Below, in pieces: positions 45,746-53,086 of a DNA stretch of 64,000 nt (position 1 is the stretch's first letter; the number at the start of each line of letters is the position of its first letter). Origin of the DNA: Candidatus Methylospira mobilis (lineage in GTDB: Bacteria; Pseudomonadota; Gammaproteobacteria; Methylococcales; Methylococcaceae). The translations under genes and the position numbers were made by a program. The stretch lies in NCBI RefSeq assembly GCF_009498235.1, contig NZ_CP044205.1:3659389-3723388 (forward strand). Direction: 5' to 3'. A model generated the notes under the pieces. The model ran no database searches. It had not been told where the DNA came from and worked only from the letters and a program-made list of their open reading frames with translations.

Positions 45746-46138
45746 ATGGGAATTCGATCTTTTTTCACCCGCCATTTTGTTCATCAAGGCTGCTGCGACG
45801 GCTGGATCGTGCGGCGCTTATCCAGTAAACTGAAACTCGACGATAGCCAGAAAGGTCGATTGCGCACTGTGTTTGAAGGCTTGAAACAGTTGCGCGAAAG
45901 CACCCGCCAAAGCTGGGCCGGTCAGCGTCAGGATTTATTCAAGGTTGTGGGAGGGGAACGCTTCGACCGCAACGAAGCGCTTCGCATCGCTCATATCCAG
46001 ACGGCGCTGATCAACGAAAGCTTACCGCAATTGCTGGATACATTCGGAGACTTTTACGATCACCTGAACGCCGAGCAGCGCGGCCGGTTACGCAATGTGA
46101 TCGCGAAGCGCATGGATCATGGTTGTTGCGGTCGCTGA
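45746..46138 (+). CDS. Spy/CpxP-like protein without signal peptide, with Cys-Cys ends
   Basis: A 130-residue helical protein related to its upstream neighbour (LNAEQRGRL in the LTxxQ position; FGDFYDHL is shared with FGDFYDQL). It has no hydrophobic signal peptide. It carries two Cys pairs, one near each end: HQGCCDGW and MDHGCCGR. These and the nearby His look like metal ligands. The gene starts 11 bases after the first Spy-like gene. It may act in the cytosol or be exported folded; neither is established. Confidence 0.75.
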   Translation: MGIRSFFTRHFVHQGCCDGWIVRRLSSKLKLDDSQKGRLRTVFEGLKQLRESTRQSWAGQRQDLFKVVGGERFDRNEALRIAHIQTALINESLPQLLDTFGDFYDHLNAEQRGRLRNVIAKRMDHGCCGR

Positions 46139-46201
46139 GCGTAAATAACCCGCCCGTGGGGTTGATAACCCACTCTTAACTCTAACGGAGCCGAGCAATC
46201 C

Positions 46202-46873
46202 ATGCCATCCATTCTCCTCATCGACGATGACGAGCGTCTGGCGGAGCTGCTCGGCCGCTATTTCACCAAGCACGGTTTGATGCTCGATTTCGCGCTACGG
46301 CCCAGCGTAGGGTTGGCGAGACTGAGTTCCGGCGGGTACGACCTGGTCATTCTCGATGTCATGCTCCCGGAAAAAGACGGCTTTGAGGTTTGCCGGGATA
46401 TCCGCGTAAACAGCGACGTTCCGATCATCATGCTGACGGCCCGCGGCGAAGTGATGGACCGGGTTGTTGGTCTGGAGCTGGGAGCCGACGACTATCTGCC
46501 CAAACCTTTCGAGCCGCGCGAGCTGGTGGCTCGCATACAGCGCATACTAAAGCGCAGCGCTCGAAACGGCGGCGGCAATGTATTGAAATTCGGCGCATTG
46601 ACCATCGATACCGAACTGCAAAGCGCCGCGCTTTCCGGCGAAAACCTGTCTCTTACCTCCATGGAATACCGCCTGTTGACACTATTGGCAACCCGGCCCG
46701 GCAAGACTTTCAGCCGCGACGAGATACTCAACCAGCTCAAAGGCATAGAGACGGAGATTTTTTCCCGTTCCGTGGATATACTGGTCAGCCGTTTGCGGCA
46801 AAAACTACGCCCTGGCGATTTTATCAGGACGGTGCGCAGCAACGGTTATTGCTTTCTGGGTAAGTCCGAGTGA
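46202..46873 (+). CDS. OmpR-family response regulator (CpxR-like)
   Basis: A 223-residue regulator. The receiver domain has the acidic pair LLIDDDERL, the phosphorylated Asp in LVILDVMLPEKDG, and the conserved Lys in LPKPFEPREL. The winged-helix output domain ends VDILVSRLRQKLRPGDFIRT, as in OmpR/CpxR. The stop TGA overlaps the kinase GTG start by three bases. It probably activates its own operon with the two Spy-like genes. Confidence 0.94.
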   Translation: MPSILLIDDDERLAELLGRYFTKHGLMLDFALRPSVGLARLSSGGYDLVILDVMLPEKDGFEVCRDIRVNSDVPIIMLTARGEVMDRVVGLELGADDYLPKPFEPRELVARIQRILKRSARNGGGNVLKFGALTIDTELQSAALSGENLSLTSMEYRLLTLLATRPGKTFSRDEILNQLKGIETEIFSRSVDILVSRLRQKLRPGDFIRTVRSNGYCFLGKSE

Positions 46874-48237
46874 ACTTTAACTGCCGAACGCATCGTCCTT
46901 GCGGTCAACGCCGCTTCATCTATTCGCTCTCCGGCCGGCTGATCCTGATTTTTGCCGCCATGGGACTCTTGTTCCTGCTATTGGTGGGCTGGACGATAGG
47001 CCGGGGATTAAAAAATCATTTCGAATCCAATATTCGTCCGCACCTGTTGCAATATCTTGAATACGTACAGGCCGATATCGGCACGCCTCAGAATTACTCG
47101 CGTATCGTCGAATTAAGCCGCCGCCTGCTGATTACTATCCAGATCGACGGCCCTGACGGCAGCTGGTCTTCCGACGGGCAAGCGGTCGATCTTGCCGGCA
47201 CTGAGGTCTTCCGCCGGGTAGAACAGGGCGGGAGGGCGTTTGCATTCGGCAAGCTGAAAGACCGCGAATTTCTGCTAAGCCGCAATGGTAATTATACGTA
47301 CGCCTACTCTATTCCGCGTCAACGCAGCGAGTGGGATGTGTTTGCTCCGCTACTGGTATTGCTCGCGATTCTTTTGCTGCTGTATCACGCCACGCGTCGT
47401 CTGTTTGCGCCGATACAAACCATCAAAAGCGGCGTGGAGCGGATAGGACGCGGCGAATTCGATCATCGTATTACGGTCTCCCGTTGCGACGAACTGGGCG
47501 ATCTGGCAGCCAGCATTAACGGCATGGCGGCGGATGTGCAACAGATGCTCGATTCAAAACGGCAGCTTCTGCTTGCCATCAGTCACGAGCTGCGTTCGCC
47601 GTTGACCCGCGCCAAGGTCGCAACCGGCCTGCTGGACGACGAGGCCCAGCGCAGCGAAATCGAACGGGAGCTCAACGACCTGGAAACACTGGTCGAGGAA
47701 CTGCTGGAAACCGAACGCCTGGCTTCACGTCATCAGGCGTTGCATAAGCAGAACACCGATTTGGGCGAGCTGGCCAGGGAGGTGATGGAAAAGCTGCGGG
47801 GGAATCGTGCGCCTAAGCTCTACCTGCCTGCCGAGCCGATCATCGCCGAAGTGGACGCCATGCGCATCAGGCTGCTGCTGAAAAATCTGCTGGAAAACGC
47901 GTTACGGCACACGCCATCGGATGCGGCGGCGCCGGAATTGCGAATCGGTTTGCAAGCGGCGGAAACAGAAAGGAACAACCGGACAAAACAAACAGGGCCG
48001 GGGATCATCGAGTTCACGGTTCGCGATTACGGTCCGGGCATCCCCGCTGAGCATCTGCCTCATGTCGCCGAACCGTTCTACCGCGTCGATCCGGCCCGGC
48101 GCCGGGAAACCGGCGGCTACGGATTGGGATTATTTCTATGCCGGCGCATTGCCGAAGTGCATGGCGGATCGCTGGATATCAGCAGCGAAACTCACAGCGG
48201 CACTCGGGTACGGGTACGCTTGCCTATGAGTTCCTGA
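46870..48237 (+). CDS. Membrane sensor histidine kinase (CpxA-like)
   Basis: A 455-residue kinase starting at GTG. Transmembrane helices lie at about 23-43 and 157-175 with a periplasmic sensor between them. A HAMP linker follows (RRLFAPIQTIKSGVERIGRG), then HisKA with the phosphorylated His in LLAISHELRSPLTRAK, and HATPase motifs NLLENALRH, DYGPGIP and GGYGLGLFLCRR. Layout and neighbours match CpxA, which senses envelope stress and is held off by a CpxP/Spy-like protein. A copy of the 20-bp direct repeat follows ten bases after the stop. Confidence 0.94.
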   Translation: MNFNCRTHRPCGQRRFIYSLSGRLILIFAAMGLLFLLLVGWTIGRGLKNHFESNIRPHLLQYLEYVQADIGTPQNYSRIVELSRRLLITIQIDGPDGSWSSDGQAVDLAGTEVFRRVEQGGRAFAFGKLKDREFLLSRNGNYTYAYSIPRQRSEWDVFAPLLVLLAILLLLYHATRRLFAPIQTIKSGVERIGRGEFDHRITVSRCDELGDLAASINGMAADVQQMLDSKRQLLLAISHELRSPLTRAKVATGLLDDEAQRSEIERELNDLETLVEELLETERLASRHQALHKQNTDLGELAREVMEKLRGNRAPKLYLPAEPIIAEVDAMRIRLLLKNLLENALRHTPSDAAAPELRIGLQAAETERNNRTKQTGPGIIEFTVRDYGPGIPAEHLPHVAEPFYRVDPARRRETGGYGLGLFLCRRIAEVHGGSLDISSETHSGTRVRVRLPMSS

Positions 48238-48246
48238 CAAACAAGT

Positions 48247-48266
48247 GGCAATACGTTGTCATCGTA
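48247..48266 (+). repeat. 20-bp direct repeat, copy 2
   Basis: Identical to 44936-44955. It lies ten bases after the stop of the CpxA-like gene. Confidence 0.85.
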
Positions 48267-48283
48267 GTAGCTATTCGGTGTCC

Positions 48284-48406
48284 CTATTTTTCGTTCGCCC
48301 TGAGCCCTGCCATTATGGCGCGCTGTGCCGCCGGTCGGTCATTGAATCCGGCGAGCAGCAGGTTCAGACCAGCGTCAACCGCGCCATAGAGATATAAATC
48401 AAGGAA
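48284..48406 (-). pseudogene. Orphan C-terminal coding fragment beside the MITE
   Basis: The minus-strand frame LYLYGAVDAGLNLLLAGFND followed by RPAAQRAIMAGLRANEK and a stop looks like real protein, but there is no start. It runs back to the MITE-like element. The family is not recognised. It may be the tail of a gene lost before or during insertion. Confidence 0.35.
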
Positions 48407-48411
48407 AAGTC

Positions 48412-48599
48412 GTAACTATTCAGTACCCTAGTTAGAAGCTCCAATGCGCTTCAGTTTATCCGTTGGTGGGCGTAGCGCCGCGAATGCGGCTGGAGAGCGC
48501 GTCGAACCATGAACGGATAAACTATCAATACCAAAGGATTTTCCGTTCATCCTCCGACAGGCTCAGGACGAACGGAAAATCTGGAGGCTGAATAGTTAC
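48412..48599. mobile_element. 188-bp MITE-like palindromic element with 8-bp target duplication
   Basis: The ends GTAACTATTCAG (48412-48423) and CTGAATAGTTAC (48588-48599) are perfect inverted repeats. GAAAAGTC occurs directly on both sides (48404-48411 and 48600-48607), a clean 8-bp target duplication. Inside are two more perfect 12-bp inverted pairs: AGTTTATCCGTT (48453/48512) and GATTTTCCGTTC (48537/48570). It has no coding capacity. The right duplication overlaps the stop codon of the VOC gene. Confidence 0.85.
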
Positions 48600-48606
48600 G
48601 AAAAGT

Positions 48607-48990
48607 CTAAACCGCTATGCTCTGGTCTATCAGCTCAATGGCATTACCATCAGGATCACGGCAAAACAGCGCCTTGCGACCCGAATGGCTGCGCGTAAAA
48701 GATACGCCGTTCTCAGTCAATCGCGCGGCCATGCCGTCAAGGTCGTCGACCAGCAACGCGACATGACGGTCGCGCCCGCCGTGTTCGGGACGCTCCAGTC
48801 CGGTTTCGGGGGACGGCAACACCAGCAGGTGTATCTGCTGCTCGCCCAGATCGTACCATATGCCGTCGTACTTTAGCTGCGGACGATGCGGACAGACGAT
48901 CAAGCCGAGCAGTTCTTCATAGAAAAAACGCGAACGCGCCAGATCGTCGACCAGTACGGATGAGTGATGCATGCGGGTTACTTTAGCCAT
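48607..48990 (-). CDS. VOC-superfamily protein (glyoxalase/dioxygenase fold)
   Basis: A 127-residue single-module VOC protein. Two beta-alpha-beta-beta-beta units are seen, with candidate metal ligands H in HHSSVLVDDL, H in RHVALLVDDLDG and E in DPDGNAIELID. The family includes lyases, dioxygenases and resistance proteins; the function here is unknown. It is full length. The stop codon shares its last base with the target duplication of the MITE-like element. Confidence 0.88.
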   Translation of the reverse strand: MAKVTRMHHSSVLVDDLARSRFFYEELLGLIVCPHRPQLKYDGIWYDLGEQQIHLLVLPSPETGLERPEHGGRDRHVALLVDDLDGMAARLTENGVSFTRSHSGRKALFCRDPDGNAIELIDQSIAV

Positions 48991-49006
48991 CGTATTAATC
49001 CCGATC

Positions 49007-49366
49007 TCAAGCAGCCGATTTCATTACAAAATCGGCGTGAACTTCGTTGAACGGCACATGGAGCTTTCCGTTGTCGACTTTCTCTACCAAGCCATATTGC
49101 ACCACCACTTTCACATCGTCATGAACGCGCCTGATATCGCGCCCTAAAGCGCGCGCCAAGGCGCGCCCGCTCAACGGACCGGATTTTTGCAGGCACTCGA
49201 TCAAATCCCAGCGCCTGGGCGTGAGGACACGGAACAGCGCCGCAGGGGATGCGAAGCCGAAATGTTCCTCCGTGTACTCTCCGGTATTCCACGCAGAAAG
49301 AAAACCACTACGCGCCGCCTCCAGGACATCATTCGCCTTGCGGATATGTATTGTTGCAATTCTCAT
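49007..49366 (-). CDS. HTH antitoxin of a TumE/TumA-type system (HVO_A0114-like)
   Basis: A 119-residue winged-helix protein: LTPRRWDLIECLQKSGPLSG then RALARALGRDIRRVHDDVKV, the HVO_A0114-type putative DNA-binding fold that accompanies DUF6516 (TumE) toxins. Its ATG overlaps the toxin gene's stop (ATGA), typical of such pairs. The frame is intact while the toxin gene is broken. Confidence 0.75.
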   Translation of the reverse strand: MRIATIHIRKANDVLEAARSGFLSAWNTGEYTEEHFGFASPAALFRVLTPRRWDLIECLQKSGPLSGRALARALGRDIRRVHDDVKVVVQYGLVEKVDNGKLHVPFNEVHADFVMKSAA

Positions 49367-49648
49367 CGTTTTGTCCTTCTTGATTCAACTTCCCGGAGAA
49401 AATCGTCGATCAACTTTTCAGGGCTTTCGAAAAGGCAAAGCTCCTCGATATTATCGCTATGCCGGTGATCGCCCTTGGGCCGCTCATTGTCGTAGCAGAT
49501 TATCCTCGATTCGGGGTATCCATAGAAAAGCCGATACAAAATGGTGGGTACATCCGGCAACCGGCATGGGCAACAGCCAGGCAACGATTTCCAGTATCGC
49601 TCCATCATCAAAATCCATACGGTGCCGATAAATCAAATTCGCCTTCAT
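49363..49648 (-). pseudogene. TumE-family (DUF6516) toxin gene with a frameshift
   Basis: From the ATG at 49648 the frame reads MKANLIYRHRMDFDDGAILE and continues to AGCTHHF, the normal DUF6516 N-terminus. It then leaves frame; the expected continuation YRLFYGYPESRIICYDNE...KGDHRH is in the next frame and ends at 49363. A two-base deletion or one-base insertion near 49560 explains it. The toxin is therefore probably inactive, while its antitoxin remains. Confidence 0.75.
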
Positions 49649-49962
49649 GCCGACGACAATGCCGCTATTTTATAGTGTTGTCAATAAGGGCATCACTTCA
49701 TTGCTGCCGGATAACATTCAGCGGCCTCAGTCCAATTGGAGCCGATAAATTTCGGTAACATAGCCATGGACCCCGAACTATAGTTCCAACCACCCGCTCT
49801 CTGTCAAGTTTGACAGTATCCGGTATAAAGCTTTAAACGATATACTGCGAACGGCAGGCCGTTCCCGGAAAAGTTACCGTCGTTTACGACATGGCCTAAT
49901 CCCTGATTCAGGCCGAATGCCGGACGGCTTCCATTCCGGCGCAAATCGAGATGAGGAAACAG
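49649..49962. other. Intergenic region with an emrA relic and an operator-like palindrome
   Basis: 314 bases. 49727-49769 encodes, on the minus strand, GYVTEIYRLQLD and a stop, matching the C-terminal GYVTEIYRRQLD of the EmrA-like protein at 51866-53086. CTGTCAAGTTTGACAG (49801-49816) is a perfect palindrome 147 bases before the dihaem cytochrome gene. Confidence 0.6.
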
Positions 49963-51783
49963 ATGTTAAATGACAAAAAGCGCAGGCTGATTGCAACACT
50001 GGCTGTTACCGGCTTACTCTCCGCCTGCGCGCCCGAGGTTCCACCGCTGCAGCTGACCGAAAAATCAGTGTGGCTGGAACAAAACTGGACGCCGGAACAA
50101 AGCCAATGGTTCCATTACACCAGCCAGGGGACAGCGACCCTGCCGCTGCCCTACGAATGGTTGATAGCGCTGGAACAGCCCGAGATCAAGGTCTTCGGTA
50201 ATCCGGGGATGTTTACCGCCAACGATTATCTGCTGCGTTTCGGCTTTATTGCGGGCAAGGCCGAGCCCGGCTCGAATCCGGACGGCCTGCCGGTCGGTTT
50301 TGCACAGGACAAGGACTACCAGGATCCGGTCAGCGGTCAGCGCTTTCACGCGATCGGCTTTACCTGCGCGGCCTGCCATACCGGCCATATGAACTACAAA
50401 GGCACCGAAATCCGCGTCGACGGCGCGCCGGCAATCAACGACATTACCACGATGGTCGAAGCGCTGGGCGTGTCGATGCTGTATACCAAATATGTTCCGT
50501 TCCGCTTCGACCGTTTCGCCAGGCGCGTGCTGGGAGCGGACTATAACGACGCCAACAAGGAAAAGCTCAAAACCAGCTTCAATGCGGCATGGGACAAGCT
50601 GCAGAAGGTGGTCAACCTGCAAAAAGGCGTCGAAAAGCAAAGCGTCAAGGAGGGCTTCGCCCGTCTGGACGCCTTGAGCCGCATCGGCAACCAGGTCTTT
50701 TCCATCGGCATGAACTTCAACGCCAAAAATTATCATCCGACCAATGCCCCGGTGAATTTTCCGCACATCTGGCATTCTTCGTGGTACGACTGGGTGCAAT
50801 ACGACGGTTCCATCATGCAGCCGATGATACGTAACGCCGGAGAATCGCTGGGCGTGGCGGCAGCCGTGAACCTGATCGGCCCGAAAGAAACCCGTTTTGC
50901 GTCGACGACAAAAATTCAGGAAATTGCCGACATGGAACAGTTGCTGGCGGGAGCGCCCGAACCGTCAACAAATCATAAATTTAACGGCCTGCAATCGCCA
51001 AGCTGGCCCGAACAGATACTCGGCCGTATCGATGTCGCCAAAGCCGCTCAAGGCAGAGAGCTGTACGATAGCCATTGCAAGGGTTGCCATTTACCGGCGC
51101 CGGACAGCGATGAGTTCTGGAACGACAAACACTGGAAGAAGATTGACCAGTCGGTGGATCAGCGCTATCTGGTGCTGCATAACTCCCCCGCCGATAAAAT
51201 CGGCACCGATCCGATGCAGGCGAAAGCGCTGGCCGAGAGAAAGATCGATACCACAGGGATCGGTTTGAACACCACCGTGTATGCCGGCGATACCTGCGAG
51301 GAAGTAAAGGTTAAGGATGGAGCTGCCGTGGCGTATGGTCTGGCGCTGGGCGCAGTGGTGCAGGAAACCGTCGATTACTGGTACGACAAGAACAGCACTC
51401 CACCGGAAAAGCGGGAGGAGATGAACGGCAACCGTCCCAACTGCCTGCTGCCGGCGATGCAGTATTCCGCCCGCCCGCTCACCGGCATCTGGGCGACCGC
51501 GCCGTACTTGCATAACGGTTCCGTGCCGGATCTGTATGCGCTGCTGTCGCCTGTCGCCGAACGTCCGAAAACGATTTATCTCGGCAATCAGGAGTTCGAT
51601 CCGGTGCGCGTCGGCTATCGTTCCGACAAATTCCCCGGCGCGTTCGAACTCGACACCCGTCTGCCGGGCAACGCCAATGGCGGTCACGAGTACAGCGACG
51701 AAAAAGGCAAGACCGGCGTTATCGGTCCACGCTTAACACCGGAACAGCGTTCCGCATTGATCGAGTACTTGAAAACCTTGTAA
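49963..51783 (+). CDS. RoxA-like dihaem c-type cytochrome lipoprotein
   Basis: A 606-residue protein with a lipoprotein signal (LLSAC). Two haem-binding motifs, CAACH and CKGCH, lie about 240 residues apart, and the late segment TAPYLHNGSVPDLYALL is typical of the cytochrome c peroxidase/MauG/RoxA superfamily. The length and large inserted domains fit the RoxA/RoxB group, which includes rubber oxygenases, rather than classical peroxidases. The substrate is unknown. GAGGAAA precedes the ATG at 49963. It stands alone, convergent with the efflux operon. Confidence 0.78.
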   Translation: MLNDKKRRLIATLAVTGLLSACAPEVPPLQLTEKSVWLEQNWTPEQSQWFHYTSQGTATLPLPYEWLIALEQPEIKVFGNPGMFTANDYLLRFGFIAGKAEPGSNPDGLPVGFAQDKDYQDPVSGQRFHAIGFTCAACHTGHMNYKGTEIRVDGAPAINDITTMVEALGVSMLYTKYVPFRFDRFARRVLGADYNDANKEKLKTSFNAAWDKLQKVVNLQKGVEKQSVKEGFARLDALSRIGNQVFSIGMNFNAKNYHPTNAPVNFPHIWHSSWYDWVQYDGSIMQPMIRNAGESLGVAAAVNLIGPKETRFASTTKIQEIADMEQLLAGAPEPSTNHKFNGLQSPSWPEQILGRIDVAKAAQGRELYDSHCKGCHLPAPDSDEFWNDKHWKKIDQSVDQRYLVLHNSPADKIGTDPMQAKALAERKIDTTGIGLNTTVYAGDTCEEVKVKDGAAVAYGLALGAVVQETVDYWYDKNSTPPEKREEMNGNRPNCLLPAMQYSARPLTGIWATAPYLHNGSVPDLYALLSPVAERPKTIYLGNQEFDPVRVGYRSDKFPGAFELDTRLPGNANGGHEYSDEKGKTGVIGPRLTPEQRSALIEYLKTL

Positions 51784-51865
51784 TCGTCAGCTTCAAAGGG
51801 AAAGACCCCATGCGGCGCGGGATTGCGTCGCATGGGTTGCTGGTTGAGGGAAATCAAGCCGGGAA

Positions 51866-53086
51866 CTAAGACCGGGACCAGCGGTTTTGCCGTATGATCT
51901 GTTCTATCATTGCATCGGCCCCGTCCAGTTGACGCCGGTAAATTTCGGTAACATAGCCGTTGATCGGGACTTTCGCCAAAGTTTGCAATACCGGGGCTTC
52001 CGCATGACGCGTATCGATGCGCGCCACCACCGACAAACCGGGACGCAGCGGATGCGCCTTCAATTCTTCCGCCGGTAAAGCGATGCGCACCGGCACCCTT
52101 TCGCGGATATGGATATAGTTGCCGGTTGCATTATTGGGCGGCAACAGGCCGAATACGCTGCCCGTTCCCGCGGTCAAGCCTTCCACCCGGCCGTGATAAG
52201 TCACTTCGTTTCCGTACAAATCGACACGGATATTGACCGGCTGACCGGGCCGTACCCGCGGCAGCTCGTTCTCCAGAAAGTTCGCTTCCACCCATAGATA
52301 ATCCAGCGGAATAATCGCCATCAGCGGCACATCGGGATGCACCTGATCGCCCGGCTGCAGCGTGCGCCTGGCGACGAAGCCCGAAATCGGCGCTTTGATC
52401 GTTTGCCGCACCTGATCCAGATAAGCCTGCTTCAACCGGCCGGCGGCCTGCAGCACCGCGGGATGATCCTGAACGCGCGTTCCCTGCACCAGGGCGATCG
52501 CGCCATTCAATTCCGCCGTTAGTTTCAGCGTTCCGGCTTCCATCTCCCTGAGCTGAAATTCGGTGTCTTCAATCTGCTGATGCGACACCGCGCCTTCCCC
52601 TGCCGCGCCGCGATAACGCTTCAGATCTCTGGCGACGCGCTCCTGCACCGCTCTCTGCGCTGCCAGCATTTGTCGCAAACGCTCGACCTGTGAGAACAAG
52701 GTTTCGACCTGGCGCACGGTCTCCGCCAGCTTCGCCTTGCTCTGTTCAAGCGCCACCTGGGTCTGCAGATCGTCCAGACGCACCAGCACGTCGCCCTGTT
52801 GCACGTATTGAGTATTTTCCACCGTCACTTCGGCCACGGTTCCGTTGGTCTGGGCCTTCAACGGCGCAATATTGCCGACCACGTAAGCATCGTTGGTCAT
52901 CACCAAATGACTGACCGACAAATACCAGTATGCCGCATAAGTGGAAAATGACGACAGCGCAAACAACAGCACCCACCACAACCGGCGCTTGCGCCTGGCC
53001 TGCAAATGCCGATGTCTGCGCTCCGACGCGCTATGTTTTTGCCGGATCGAGGTTTGCCCCGCTTCCAGAGGCGGCTCGCTGTTCAT
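51866..53086 (-). CDS. emrA: HlyD/EmrA-family membrane-fusion protein
   Basis: A 406-residue periplasmic adaptor with one N-terminal transmembrane helix (WVLLFALSSFSTYAAYWYL). The first lipoyl half reads DAYVVGNIAPLKAQTNGTVA; a long coiled coil follows, then the second half APISGFVARRTLQPGDQVHP and a beta-barrel. It links the EmrB-type pump to the outer-membrane channel. Its ATG overlaps the stop of the outer-membrane factor gene by a few bases, so it is the last gene of the emrB / outer-membrane factor / emrA operon. Confidence 0.92.
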   Translation of the reverse strand: MNSEPPLEAGQTSIRQKHSASERRHRHLQARRKRRLWWVLLFALSSFSTYAAYWYLSVSHLVMTNDAYVVGNIAPLKAQTNGTVAEVTVENTQYVQQGDVLVRLDDLQTQVALEQSKAKLAETVRQVETLFSQVERLRQMLAAQRAVQERVARDLKRYRGAAGEGAVSHQQIEDTEFQLREMEAGTLKLTAELNGAIALVQGTRVQDHPAVLQAAGRLKQAYLDQVRQTIKAPISGFVARRTLQPGDQVHPDVPLMAIIPLDYLWVEANFLENELPRVRPGQPVNIRVDLYGNEVTYHGRVEGLTAGTGSVFGLLPPNNATGNYIHIRERVPVRIALPAEELKAHPLRPGLSVVARIDTRHAEAPVLQTLAKVPINGYVTEIYRRQLDGADAMIEQIIRQNRWSRS

